From contig SMSO01000007.1 in assembly GCA_004764695.1 (NCBI GenBank), positions 956,001 to 1,020,000 of the forward strand: DNA of 64,000 nucleotides, read 5' to 3'. The stretch is from Schizochytrium sp. TIO01. Taxonomy: Eukaryota > Sar > Bigyra > Thraustochytrida > Thraustochytriidae. Numbering within the stretch: position 1 is the stretch's first letter; each line of letters opens with the position of its first letter. The position numbers and the translations under genes were made by a program. Positions 12,670-24,617 of the stretch are shown here, one piece after another. Below the pieces are notes generated by a model. The model was not told the origin of the DNA. It saw nothing but the letters and a program-made list of their open reading frames with translations, and ran no database searches.

Positions 12670-14175
12670 TTAGACCATGGCAGAGGGATCGGAGCTGGTG
12701 CTGTCGCCCTCGCTCGCAACCTCGTTTCCGTGAGCCTGCTTGTGGGAGTCGGCAGGGCGGGAGAAGTTGACGAGGAAGGAAGGAGGGGGGATGGGGTGCT
12801 TGTTGGCGCACTCAATAGCCATGCAGACCGAAGAGGCAAGGAAAGAACATGAACCCCAGAAGGTGGAAAGGTTGGTACCGAAGTGCTGGCAGCAGACTTC
12901 GTTGCCATCGCGTCCCATGTAAAACCATCCGAAGAAGGCGTTCAACATGAAACCACATGCACCAATGAAGTAGAAGAAGTTCACCCACCAGCCGATCGAA
13001 GCAATGTTGGGCACGTACCAAGCGTACTGGCACTCGAGGGTGAGGGTGGTACCGACAAACATAAAGCAAATGGAACCAAGAGCGAGACCACCCCACATGA
13101 AGATGTCGTAGAGGACCATGTTGTCGTAGGGAACGAGAGTCTCAGCGCCACCAGTGCCAGCGCGGGGAAGACCAAGGATGAGAGTGCCAAGGTAAATAGT
13201 GGTACCGATGAACTGCACACTGGCAGCACGCTTTCCGCAGTCGGAGAAGTCAAGGGCGATCCACTTCCACGGGCGCTGGGGGCGGTTGTCAATGTCGTCT
13301 TCGTCATCGCTAATAAACTCAATTCTGCGTTGAATGGTATCTTGTGCGGCGGGGCTCTGGTCGTCCTTGTTGTTCTTGCGGTACTTACGTCTCATGCGAC
13401 GGACACGGTATCCGAGCTCGAGTTCGCGGCGGGGGTTAATAGCCTCGAGGAGGGCAAAGTAGCCACCGAACTGGAAGAGAAGAGCACCAAGAAAGGCAGA
13501 GATCTCACCAAAGAAGTATCCATCAGAGAAGGATCCGGGCCAGAAGAGGTTGGCACCACCGACAACGAAAAGAACAGATCCCCACGCAAAGGTGTGGGCG
13601 ACCCACCAGGAGACATTGCCGGGCTCGTAGCTGAGAAGGTACACGACAGTGCGTCCAATCTTGACGTTCTTGTCGTGGCTCTCGATGGCGGGGTAGCGAC
13701 CCTTGCGCTGCTGGCGGGCATGCCAGACAATCTCACCGTCGAAGTCACCAGGGTAGAAGACGACCTCGTGGGATCCAATCTGCTGCATGGAGGTGATTTT
13801 GTGGGCGTGTGTGAGGTCATCGATGTCAAGGTCACCGAGTGCGTGGGGGCGGTTCGGGCCATTGGCATCCTGGATGGACTGCCTAGGCGCGGAGTAGGCG
13901 CTGTTGGCACGGCGGGAGTCCTGTGCGTGGGCGGTAGGCTGGACGTTGCCTTCCTCGACGTCAGACTCCTCATCAGAGGACTCGTCTCCGTTGGACTTGG
14001 ACCGGGTCACTGCACGGACCTGCGACTTCTTGCTTGTCTGGCGCGGGACCTTGCGGCGGGACTCCTTGCCCTTGGGCTTGGACTCCTGCTGCTGCTGCTG
14101 CTCAGGCTGGGCCTGCTGCTGCTCGGCCTGGGCATCGGCCTCGCTGCTGGAGTTGGGAGCGACGTTCTTGAGCAT
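12670..14175 (-). CDS. Six-helix integral membrane protein, YrhK-like
   Basis: A 501-aa single-exon frame whose ATG (14175) has A at -3 and which stops with TAA. Residues 1-120 are polar: Gln-rich (about 18-31), Lys/Arg-rich (32-60) and acidic/Ser-rich (65-76). Six hydrophobic segments follow at about 188-212, 221-245, 317-336, 352-378, 391-418 and 432-457. They form three helical hairpins with Gly/Phe/Trp-rich cores. A basic, then acidic cytosol-like loop (about 248-298) separates hairpins 1 and 2. The W-x-G and F-x-x-G spacing in hairpins 1 and 3 resembles the small bacterial and fungal YrhK-type module, here apparently repeated. The substrate is unknown and I see no catalytic motif. Strong G/C third-position bias supports a real, expressed gene; the same bias leaves a 468-codon frame open on the opposite strand. 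It has no close neighbours. The family assignment is tentative; that it is a membrane protein is firm. Confidence 0.9.
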   Translation of the reverse strand: MLKNVAPNSSSEADAQAEQQQAQPEQQQQQESKPKGKESRRKVPRQTSKKSQVRAVTRSKSNGDESSDEESDVEEGNVQPTAHAQDSRRANSAYSAPRQSIQDANGPNRPHALGDLDIDDLTHAHKITSMQQIGSHEVVFYPGDFDGEIVWHARQQRKGRYPAIESHDKNVKIGRTVVYLLSYEPGNVSWWVAHTFAWGSVLFVVGGANLFWPGSFSDGYFFGEISAFLGALLFQFGGYFALLEAINPRRELELGYRVRRMRRKYRKNNKDDQSPAAQDTIQRRIEFISDDEDDIDNRPQRPWKWIALDFSDCGKRAASVQFIGTTIYLGTLILGLPRAGTGGAETLVPYDNMVLYDIFMWGGLALGSICFMFVGTTLTLECQYAWYVPNIASIGWWVNFFYFIGACGFMLNAFFGWFYMGRDGNEVCCQHFGTNLSTFWGSCSFLASSVCMAIECANKHPIPPPSFLVNFSRPADSHKQAHGNEVASEGDSTSSDPSAMV

Positions 14176-14607
14176 TTTTCACAAAAGGTTCTTTTGCGAT
14201 TAAGGTTTTGCTTTCCTGTGGCGCCGTCGAAGTTTATCACACTCGATGAACTATTAGCTTGCTGTTCTTCCTCTCTTCTTCTTCCTTGAGAGAACGAAGA
14301 AATCAAGGCGATGAATGCAAGCGAGCAAGGAACTACTGGGTACTGTAGCTGTCTGGAGGAAGAAGCGCTCGACTCGCCTCAATTACCAACTTACTTCCGC
14401 TGACTGCGAGTGGAAGATTGTTAGCTGCGGCTAGCTGTTAGTGAGTGCTTTTCTCGCTGCTGCTGCTTTCTTTGGCTCTCGAAGGTTTTGGTTTTGCTCG
14501 AGTTTCGGGTTTGCTTGCTCGGCGTCGCCGCCGCCGGAGCGTCTTTATCGCAGCCCTCGAGTTTCTATGGACTTGCTCATCCAATCCCTCATATTGCTTG
14601 TTTACTT

Positions 14608-14611
14608 ATTT

Positions 14612-14660
<49 letters not shown>

Positions 14661-14662
14661 TT
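14608..14662. repeat. (TTTA)n microsatellite
   Basis: About 13 copies of TTTA, about 430 bp upstream of the membrane-protein start codon. A promoter role is possible but nothing shows it. Confidence 0.95.
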
Positions 14663-15926
14663 CATTAAGTAGTCCTGTGTTAAAGACATCTGTGTTTTTA
14701 CCTTTTTTTTTTTATGTACGTGTACTTAACAATAAACATCCCAAGAGCGATGATGATGTTTTCATAAAGTACTTTTATTCTCATAATTCTTTCTTTCTTC
14801 TTGGTGAGTCCTGCTCTTCTTCCTCTCACTTTGGAGGCTCTCCCGTCTCCCTCTCATTCCCACTGCTGCTTCCTTTACTAATTTGTTTGTATTTTTTTTA
14901 AAACAAATCGACAGGAAAGAAAAACCTCCTCGCCGAGAGGAGATAATCTGCCGCACCTTTGGAGCTTGGTTTAGTTTAGGTTAATCGATTTGTTTAGTTT
15001 CGACCTTGTCTTCCTCAGGGAGTCTGCGTTGAAATGCAAAGATTTATCAAAGAGGTCCTTTGACTTCTTGTGATCCATCGTCCCGTAACGATCGTTTGGT
15101 GCGATTTATCGATGAATCAATTTTCATTTATTGATTTTTAACTATGATAGACTTTTTCATGAAGAAAGAAATAAAACAAAAAGGCGGTCCTGCCTTTTGT
15201 TTCGTCGCTTTTCCGCTCTGTTTCCCCTGCTTTTCCCCTCACAAGCCATCATAATGAAAATAGTTAATCAAAGGTCTTTCTTTCTTTCGTCTGACACTTA
15301 GTTCATGGAAAACTTTTGAATTGATTCAAAGCATTATTTTTTTTTTTTCAATTTAAAACGTAATTTAAAAAAAAAATCAAACTTAAGACTAAAACATTCG
15401 TTTGTTCGTCAACTCGAGCTTTTCCTTCTTGAAAAGTCCAACACCAGACACGGACTCCTCCCCAAGGCTTAGCCGACCCACTCCGTTACGCTTTCGGCGG
15501 AAGAAGCCGCTTCTCTTCCACCTTCCTATCACCAAATCCCTCCACTCAACAACAGCCAACCTCGAAATCTCCAGAACAAGATAATCAATGTCTTTAATTC
15601 TTTTTATTTTATTTTAAAAGGGGATTTCCTTTGCTCTCTGTTTTTACCATAAAATTCACAGATGCATATTTTATTTACATAACACATACAGGAGGGGACT
15701 ACAGCGCTGCGTCTCCTCCAAGCGGCGGGAGGAGGCTCCGGCGGGAAGAGCGGCGACCGCCCTTCTTTTTTCTTCTCTTTTTCTTTTTGTTTAAATCAAT
15801 CTTGAAGCAAACTTGAGACTTGAGGCCAGAAGCAATCGAGCCCTCCTGGGCAACGATTCTCTCGCCTCAAGCCGGCCGAAGAGAGCGAAACCGGCGAAGG
15901 GGGGAGCTCCTTTTCTTGGCTTTGTT

Positions 15927-15964
15927 TTGCTTGGCTTGGCTTGGCTTGACTTGGCTTGGCTTGC
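15927..15964. repeat. (CTTGG)n pentamer repeat
   Basis: About seven copies of CTTGG with one G-to-A interruption. Confidence 0.9.
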
Positions 15965-16219
15965 ACCTTGAAACCAGCAGCTTCACGAGATCTACGAACT
16001 GCATCATAAATCGAGAGACTGAGAGATTGAGTGATGGCGAATGAGCAAACTTCCCACGGCCCGCCTCTTTTTCCCACGGTGTCACTTTCAACGAAAAACA
16101 CTTTGGGGGTAGCGTTTCGGCTAGCCGCACGCTAGCGTTTTCTATTTGGATCTCCGCCGTGAAAGCTAATGCTCCTTCACTTTCTATGAGTGAGACGTTT
16201 CTTATTGCTAAACAGTCTT

Positions 16220-16292
16220 CTATTTTATTTTATTTTATTTTATTTTACTCTTAACATAACCAAGGAATGAAAGAGAGGGAGAGAGAGAGAGA
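16220..16292. repeat. (TTTTA)n tract followed by a (GA)n tract
   Basis: Five copies of TTTTA at about 16220-16248, then a GA-rich run at about 16268-16292. Confidence 0.9.
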
Positions 16293-17796
16293 GTCACGAT
16301 AAATCTGGAGCCACGAGCACTTTCCTGTTTAGGTGTTTCTGCGTCCACTCTCACTCTTTGGGTGCTGCTCTGTCTGAGGAGCGACACTTCACTCATTCAT
16401 TCTCTTAGGCACCGACTCACTGATATTGGAGTCCGAGCAATCTCTTCGCTCCCTTCACGTTTTCCATGCAAGGCATTCTCTTCTCTTCTCTTTTCCTTTC
16501 CTTTAAAGTTCCTTATAATCAAGTTTCTTTAAAGTTTAAAGTTATTATAAACCATTCTGGGAGGAGGTAGTACCGCCGCGTGCCGAGCCGGCTTCGAGCC
16601 CCCATAGTGGTAGCCTTTAGCCTATCTGGGCGCTAGTTGGCCTCTTGAGTTGTTTCAAGGGAACAGCAAATCGTGGTAGCCATAGCGAATAGACTATGCG
16701 GGAGGCTAGGCAGTCATCCTTGAACAACCACCGTTGATTAGCAAGCGAGCTCCTTTTCATTTATGGTTCTATCCTCTCATCCTCAGGCTCTCTCTCCCTC
16801 TAAGAAGAAGAAGAAAGCTTTGGCACGAAGCTTCACAGGTTTTTTATTTTTTAAAAATAAATCAGGACGCAGACCGGGTGTCTCGAGGACGCGAGAGGGA
16901 TTTCTTTCAACGATCCGCAGTCATTCATTCACTTTCAACCTCTGTTCTTCTGCTGCATATCCTCTTTCCTTGAGCTCATTCCAACAACAACAACAACAAT
17001 ATCTTCAACTCTCTCCAGTCGGCCGCAGAGGAGCTTAGCGGTTTTCTTCTCTATCGATGATTAACCGACGACCGATTCTTCGATAGGCCAAGAAAAAGAA
17101 AAAAGAAAAAGAAAAAGTGAAGAAATCGAAATCACAGAAAGAGAGAGAAATATGGAATATGGAGCGAGAATACAGAATGGACACCGCCGCTCGTGGCACG
17201 AGGCGAGGCGGGTGAGGGACGGCGGGTCCTCTTCGAGCTGCTCGCCCGAGTCGGGGAGACCACGCGGACACAGAGGCTTTATCTGTCGGCGGCGCCCGCC
17301 TCCGTATCCACTCCAGTTTACATCAATCTTGAACCAATCCCTGCTTATCTCCAATTAAGTTCATCCTCCCTAGCACCTCTATATAACTTTCTAGCGCCGG
17401 CGCCGCGTGCGCCTGACGGGGTCGCCTGCGACCCTAGCTTTGAGCGCGCCACCGGACCCGTGTATTTTATCACGATTTAGACCTGCATAATGCGCGGGGG
17501 CCGGTGGCATAGGCGCGGAGCTGGGCCTGAGGTGATGCGAGGAATGGCGTAGCAAGACACAGACACAGACACAGAGATGCTTATGATGCAGCTCGCGGCG
17601 TGAGAAGTCGCGCGAAAGGGCTCAGGAGAAGGATCGAGAAGGGCTCGTGGGCTGAGGCTGGGCTGGCCTGAGCTTGCCTGGCCACGCCTCGTGCGGCTGC
17701 CGTGGTGACCCCGAAGTGGCTATATTCATTTATTTGTTTATCTGTTGATTGCCTTCCTTCCACTTCTTTTCTCTTTGTCTTTGCAAAATCAATCAT

Positions 17797-17819
17797 TCGA
17801 TCGATCGATCGATCGATCG
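17797..17819. repeat. (TCGA)n self-complementary repeat
   Basis: Five to six copies of the palindromic tetramer TCGA. Such a tract can fold back on itself. Confidence 0.9.
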
Positions 17820-19455
17820 GAGAATTCATTTGTTAGTTAGTTGATTTCCTTTAATTTAGTTTTTATTTTAATTAAAACTATTATTGTTGCTTTTAATGAT
17901 AAAATTTTTTATTGCTTTTTGAATAGAAAGCAGCGGAACATATTCTCTTTCTTGTAAATTGGCTGTACCCACTCTTATGGTTCGACTATGTGATGGCTAG
18001 GGCTCCAAATTAAAAATGTTTTCCTGTCCTCTTAAGCGGGGGGAAAGAAGAGAAGAAAGAAAGAAATAAAGAAAGAGAGGTTTGCTTTCCTCTGTTATTG
18101 CCGTTGTTGTTATCGCTGTTTGGAGTTATCACCGCTTTTACAGAAATCAATCGAAAACTAAATGAAGGAATTGAGAAGTGAGAGAAGAAGAAGGAGGAGG
18201 AGAAAGAAATGATGTTGACCAAAAAGGTTGGCTTGCTTGATTCTGCATTTACAGAAGATAGTTAAATCAATTGGATTGTGTGACTCTTGTGAGGGCAGAA
18301 TGGATGGAGCGAGACATGAATGAATGAAATTGAAGACGATTAAGCAGCCGCTGGAAAGCTGGTTTCGCGAGATGTCTGGTGGATGCCAAAAAAATGCTCT
18401 TCGGAGAGCTGGACACAAGCACAGCCGCCTCCCGCGAGGTTCAAGCTGCGTGTGGACACGTGGTTTGCGAGAGGATCGCGGGCTTCTTGAAATCAAATCA
18501 ATCTTCTGGTCTGAGAACAATACCATCCATGTCTGTGTAATTAGGAAAGGCACTTTTTTCAATAATTGAATTGCTTAAGGGGCGTGAAAATAAACATACA
18601 TCGTGTCCGCTAGATTTACATGAATGTTCATTTTGTTGACGAGTGATTTCTTTGACGAATTCGTTCGTTGAAGAACTTCTCAGACACATTGATGTCGCTG
18701 ATTAGTAGGTTCTTTTATTCCAACGCACAGTGATGAATCAAACTTGGCTCATTCACGTGAGGGCCATGACGACGAAGTGAATCCTATTATTATATTAATC
18801 TTTTTTATCGACGTTCAAGACAAAACTGGCCTGAAATGCATCAATAAATGGGCTAGCTAGAGTATAACTTAAGATCGTGTAATTTGTCGAATAGATAATT
18901 CATTCGTTTATCTTTGACAAACTGGGCTCCATAGACATGATTGTTTCAAATAAATTACGGACGAGCATTCAGGTTATCTTTTTAATAAGTGTTATTACTA
19001 AAGCACAAGCTAAAGTGATCTGTGCTTTCACTAATACCCTTGACTTGCTCCATTTCTCTTCTTCAAAACTGCACATGACGATGAAGTAAATAAAATAGAT
19101 ACTTCACATCACCAGCAAACAAGTTTATGGCCAAATTTTTTCAGCTGTACAATCATATCCTCGATGTCATAGATACTACTGGTATGTCTCTCTTATTCCC
19201 TTATACATATGTCGAAGAAACTGGTCATCACAACCATTTGATTTCGACCACCGACTGACCGATCCTGATGACCCGTGCATAATTCCATCCTACTTCATTC
19301 CCAGCGGTCTCAATCGCTGTCCAGATTTAATATCGTCATGATTCAAATAAGCGCCTATCCAAATCATTAATACAGAACGTCTGCAAAAAAGAAGCACTTC
19401 TTCCGCAGCGGTCGGTCTCTCTCTTAGATAATAGATACTTATGTTTCAAAACATT

Positions 19456-19520
19456 CAATTCAATTCAATTCAATTCAATTCAATTGGACTTGATCTAACC
19501 TGATCTGATCTGATCTGATC
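19456..19520. repeat. Adjacent (CAATT)6 and (TGATC)4 repeats
   Basis: Six perfect CAATT copies at 19456-19485, then after 15 bp four perfect TGATC copies at 19501-19520. Confidence 0.95.
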
Positions 19521-20272
19521 TGAGTGAGACATACTATGTTTTGTTTTATTCACTGAGCGATGATGCTCATTCCTCGATCTCTGACTTCTCTTATAATCAT
19601 TTTTAATTTATAGGAAATTAATTTGCTCCTCATGCTCGTGCTGTAGACGATCTCCTCCAGGATCGTGGCTCTTCTCTTGCGCTGCCACAGGTCTACTGTT
19701 TCCGCTATGTGCTGCTAGCTTCAGCTCACTGGAGAATGTGGGAGGAGGCCGCATCGGGAGAGTCTGAACTCCTACTTTTCTCTTTGTACTACTTTACAAT
19801 TCTTTTTATTTTAAAACAATCATCAAATATAAACAAGTATTTTGTTTCTTCTCTACTTTAAATAAAGTGACAGTTTAAAGAATAAAGGAGATGGAACAAA
19901 TGACGACTAACAAAAAGCAAAGTCACTGGAAAGAGAGGGTAAAAGAATGTTCAAATGAAAACTTGTTACTTATGATCCCGAAATGGTTCAGAAAGAATGG
20001 AGAAGTAAACAATCGATCGAAATGTCATTCAACCAACTGACTGACTGACTGACTGGCTGACTAAATTCATTCACTCACTCACTCACTCACGCATTCATGC
20101 ATGCGCCCTCCTCCTCCTCAATCGCTCTTCGCTTCGAAACCACCCCAAAGCAATCAATCACCGTTGATTCCACAGCCTTTGAACTGTCTGGATTCACTTC
20201 AATCTTCGTTTGCCCTCAATTCTCTCAATCCTCTTTCTTTCAAGCAAATTCAGCTCCATATATAAATAAACA

Positions 20273-20341
20273 AAACAAATAAATAAGTAAACAAATAAAT
20301 AAGTAAATAAATAAATAAACAAATAAACAAATAAATAAATA
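20273..20341. repeat. AAAT/AAAC/AAGT tetranucleotide tract
   Basis: A mixed array of AAAT with AAAC and AAGT variants, about 70 bp long. Confidence 0.9.
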
Positions 20342-21864
20342 CATCGCTCTTATCATCGTTATGTGCCGTGAGTTATAATGGACAGACGGACCTTCTTATT
20401 CGCAGAAGAAGAGCTGAGCTGTCGATTACGCGCCTGTGAAGAACGAAGACCAAAGCCGAAGAAGCAGGAGGAGGGCGAAGCAGCTCTCTTCCCTTCCACC
20501 GCGTGCCGAGGCTGCCTGGATGGAATCAAGCGGCTTGGAGCGAGCAGAATCATCCCCCGAGGCGGCTTCTTCTTCTTCTTGCTTGCTTGCTTGCTTTCTT
20601 GACATCGATTATCAGTCATTCTTTTGGAGAATTAGATAACCTCTTTCACATCCCCTTATTCGTATTATTTTCATTAATGCTGTTGTTGTTGGTGCTTTTA
20701 TGCCTTTGCATTTATGCCTTTGCTTCGAGTGAGACCTAAAACAATACGAATGTGATCCTAAAATGCTCTTCTTCTGTCTAATAAATAAGCAGAGCGGTTG
20801 TTGACTTGAGCGGTCATTCTTTTTTGGAGTCTCTCGCGAAGGACGCCGTTGTGGACTTGGGAATGCATTGGCTCAAGAGAGGTTTATGACGGTGATGCCG
20901 TAGCGAGGGTTAACTGCACTTTTGCAGATTGTTTATTTGGTTAGAGACTCGTGCTTCGATGGTTTGAGAGTGAAGTAGAAGAAGATGGCGATCGCTCGAT
21001 GAATTGGCGAAGCCTTAGGAGGAAGCCTAACCAGGCGTTAGGAACTGAATGGAGGATAGAGTTTTATCTGTCGTTTGTACAGTTGTTTCTATAATTGATT
21101 AATTGATTGATTTAGTGGAATGGGTAATCTCTGTCCCAAAGCAGTGGCTAAAAGCGTCATCAATATAACGATCGAATCCACATTTATTGTGAGGCAGGAA
21201 CGATGTATTCATCGCCAGTTCATCCCTTCGTCCACGAGGAGCGCTCTTGTTTCTGCTACGAGTCTTTGTCTCGTTCCCACTCAACGAAGGACTTTCGCTT
21301 TTGCTTGCTTCTTCAAATTAAAACAAACAAACAAAAATATGCTTTACGAAACACTTTAAACTGAAAAGTACCTTTAATCATTGCTATTCAATCGAAGTAA
21401 AAGGATTCAGTGGACTCCTCTTCTTCCAAATGGGTTCCTTCATGTGACAATTAAGCGGAGACAAGAAGGAGAAAGGAACCGCGGAACCACCTTAATTCAC
21501 ATTCCCTCACCAAAGTGGGTGGAAGCGCAGGTCCTCCATATTGAGCGCGGAGAGAACCACCTTAAGCACTGCCGGAGAGACCATCGCACGAGTCAGCTGC
21601 AGTTGGAGTCCGAGCGGAAAATATGCGCGAGCAGACTGTCGATCCGCTCCAAAGCCGACCAGGAAAGCTGTGGAAAGATGCGGAAAGGACGTCTCGTGGA
21701 GGAGGCTTGGGTGTCATGAGGTGCCGAGAGATCGAGAGGCCAGAGGCCAGGCCCTTTCTCCACTTTGGGCGGTGTCCTGGACTCGGCTCACGAGGTACGT
21801 GCCGCTACGGCTTTCCGGTAGCAGGGCGTAGCTAAGCGGGAAAGCTACGGCAGTCAGCGCTGGT

Positions 21865-21956
21865 CTATAGCCTACTGTGCTCCACGTGCAGATACTATGG
21901 CGTATCCTATAACCTATAGTGTGGTACAATGGGGTAAAAGCTATAACCTACTGTGG
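21865..21956. repeat. Three spaced copies of a CTATARCCTA motif
   Basis: Related copies start at 21865, 21907 and 21941, each reading CTATA(G/A)CCTA followed by (C/T)TGTG or TAGTGTG. Similar sequence, in both orientations, occurs near 5933-5982. The function is unknown. Confidence 0.6.
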
Positions 21957-22322
21957 CGGGGACGTTGAAGCGCAGGACTTATGAAAGTTTTTGTTATTTT
22001 GTGTTGCGGTACGTAACTTTTATTTTATTTTACTTTCCTTTAAAAACTAGTTTAAAGTAAAAACTTTCTTTTTGGATTGAATATTTTACATATAGATATA
22101 GATATGTGTATAATAGTATTACAAAAGGTGGAAAAGATGTAATTTTAGGGCAAACTTGGAGAGGAGAGAAAGCTTCTGTTTTTATTCCCTCTGAAAGTGG
22201 AAAAGATGTCGGTATGATCTTTCTTTCCACTTGAAATAGTTTCGGAATAAAAGGAACGATTTGTTCCTCCCCCTTTCCCTCTCTCTCTCTCTCTTTCTCA
22301 CTCTGATAAATGCAAAGCAATA

Positions 22323-22395
22323 ACAACAAACCAAAAGAAACAAAAAGAAACAAAAAGAAACAAAGAAACAAAAAGAAACAAAGAAACAAAGAAGA
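22323..22395. repeat. (AAAGAAAC)n tract
   Basis: Repeated AAAGAAAC and AAGAAAC units, strongly purine-biased on the plus strand. Confidence 0.9.
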
Positions 22396-22447
22396 AAGAA
22401 GTGCTCTTAGACACTATTCAAACGAGAGAAAGAGACTCTTACAAAGG

Positions 22448-22497
22448 TAATTAATTAATTAATTGATTGATTGATTGATTAATTAATTAATTAATTA
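22448..22497. repeat. (TTAA)/(TTGA) palindromic tract
   Basis: TTAA repeats flank a central block of four TTGA copies. The TTAA arms are self-complementary, so the tract can form a hairpin. Confidence 0.9.
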
Positions 22498-22547
22498 CAT
22501 GAGCGAGTCTCAAGAGACCACGCAGAAAGAAAGAAGGAAAGAAATGA

Positions 22548-23297
22548 AGGCAGTCGAGCAGAATTTGCGAGCTTTGCTCGCTCTTCAAGGCCTTCGAAGA
22601 GATCCCGCGCCCCGACATCAGCAGCGCAATTGAGGACAAAGGCGCAGCCGCCTCGAGGGACGGCTTTATCAGGTTGCCTCGATCGGCAGCAGGCAGCACA
22701 ACCTTCGATCCCCTGCTAGGCGGACCGGGACAGTCTTACATTGAACGATTGCACAGCCAGGAGGAGCCCGAAGGCGGTCGGCGCCGAGCTCGCGAAGAAT
22801 AAACCACGGCGAAGATCGGTCGCTACGCCGCAGCATTTAAAGACAGCATGCCGTGCAGGAGACCACGACGGCGGATGCTGCGTTGACTCTGATCCGTCGA
22901 ACTTAAGCCGCCACCTCAGCCTGCGTGGAGTGAGGTTGGATTGCACGAGTTGGCTCGAACCTACGAAAAGGCTTACGCGCAAGCAGACAGCTGCGTCTGC
23001 GAAGGACTGCCTCTATTGAAACCCGGCTCCAATGGCAATCGGGGGAGGTGCCTGCGGCATTCCTGATTGGTTTGGAATGGGCCTTTACGAGGCCGAGTAC
23101 AGGCGCAGGCAGATGTGGCCTCGAGTCGGCAGCAATCGGCGATCTGGATATTCTTAGAACTTGGCCGCCTGTTCAGGACGACCCAGAACACCCCCGTGCG
23201 CGTGGCAGCCGCAGCTTTTGCCGTCGCGCTCGCGCTGAGCATCTCAATCCTTGCCGAGTTCGCCGCTGCCTTGTTGAAGTTTCATCTTGAGTTTTAG
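22548..23297 (+). pseudogene. Possible decayed gene: GC-rich frame with four internal stops
   Basis: One frame runs 250 codons from just after a TGA at 22545 to a TAG at 23295. Internal stops lie at 22800, 22884, 22890 and 23064. The segments between them have G/C-ending codons and a protein-like composition. The last carries an alanine-rich hydrophobic helix (around PVRVAAAAFAVALALSISIL) and the first contains FKAFEEIPRPDI. No family was recognised and there is no usable ATG at the left edge. Caution: at this GC content stops are rare by chance, and other frames here are open for 70-92 codons, including a plus frame at 22741-23019 and two minus frames. It may be a decayed gene, a gene with short introns, or chance. 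Confidence 0.3.
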
Positions 23298-24570
23298 CAT
23301 CACTATTGTGGTCGGCTGACAGAACTCAGCCATTGTACTTGCCGAAGAACCCAACGGCGTACATGCATCTGAAATCCAAATGCCAAGGTGCCCAGCACAA
23401 GCGGTGAAGAACTACAACCGCAGGCACAGGTCAAACTGAATAGTGCCAGAACAGGTCTCTATCCAGTCAAAAAGATGCCACACCGTAATCGTTTCTGCGT
23501 GGCGGCGAACCACCAGGCTGTTCAACTAAATCCCTCGCTCGCAAAGTGCCAGTTGCTGCCCTCGAAACGTGCAGTCAAACAAGCAAACAAATAAATAAAC
23601 AAACAAACAAACAAACAAACATATTTACCTTGACCAAGTTTTATTATTTTCTCATATTCCAATCTCGATCAGCCCGCTGCCGATACTTCTGACTTCTAGG
23701 GCAGAGCAGAGCTATAATCCGATGAGCACTGTCGTTACCTGCTCTGCTTTTAAAAGTTGTCCGGTGAGACTTGCAGGTGCCGAATAAACTCAAAGACCCG
23801 AGCAGAACCGCAGGAACTGCCGTGAAGAAGAACCGCAGCGATGAGATGAATTCATCGCAAGAATTCTCATTTCATGCCCTCTTGCACCCCATTTCCACGC
23901 TCGCGCCCGCGCGATTGCAAAAGTCCCACCCACCGCCAACTTACTTGCCTGCTGCCCCGAGGAAAACATCCCTCGTCGTACAGCGAGCTGGCCGCCGGGA
24001 ACGTGGTTTTCCTGAGCACAGCGTCATAGAAAAACACAGCGCCTCAGAGTCAGAACTATCATCACTCTGCATCAGGTTCAACTTCTGCGCTTTGCAGAGC
24101 TCGCACGGCATTGGCTGTAAATTCGTGTGCCAATGGCATTTCTCTCAAAAGCTTAAGGTGAAAGAGATGGAAAAGAATAATTATTATTTTAGTTATGATA
24201 ACAATCCCGCCAAGACCATGCAGGAGAGACAAGAACAGCGAAACAAGCAAGCAAACAAACAAACAAACAAACAGCCAGCCGCTCCGAACGCCAGTCGAAG
24301 CCCTCAGAGTCCAGGAGCAGCCATCGACTCTCCAGAGATCAGCTCGCACATCAGCCGTAGCCTGCGAAGCATTCCGTGCCGTTCTCTTCGGAACGACCAA
24401 TATGGTGCTTCCAGGACAGAACGAACAGGTGTCCTACAACTCTGTCTACCTCCCAAGGTAGTACAACAGAACTATTTTTACTTTTCGGTTGATATTGTTT
24501 ATTCTTTGTTTGATCTCCTGCTTCATCTATGTGAAAGGTTTTCTTTTTAATTCTAACTTTAATTTCGATT

Positions 24571-24617
24571 TCTTTTTTCTTTTACTTTTTTTTTTTTACT
24601 TTTTTTTTTTTTTTTTT
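24571..24617. repeat. Poly(T)-rich tract
   Basis: Three T runs of 6 to about 18 bases broken by single C or AC. It could be the tail of an old minus-strand retroposed sequence, but no body was recognised. Confidence 0.8.

Larger units (their letters stand above)
14176..22447. other. Gene-free spacer with dense microsatellites
   Basis: No supported gene in about 8 kb. It includes the 5' flank of the membrane-protein gene and simple repeats at about 14608-14662, 15927-15964, 16220-16292, 17797-17819, 19456-19520, 20038-20091, 20273-20341 and 22323-22395. A GC-rich stretch at 17.15-17.48 kb is open in three frames on two strands, so it gives no usable coding signal. Confidence 0.6.

Noticed and set aside
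12883-14289. 468-codon plus-strand ORF
   Set aside because: It is the complement of the 501-aa membrane-protein gene, kept open by that gene's G/C third positions. The composition (Val/Leu/Gly/Glu strings) has no family pattern.
17035-17480. Overlapping protein-like frames on both strands
   Set aside because: Three frames look equally plausible in this GC-rich patch, which shows that composition alone makes DNA here look coding.
23771-24550. 259-codon plus-strand ORF
   Set aside because: It starts at TTG and runs through an AAAC microsatellite giving KQANKQTNKQ. No domain, so likely chance.
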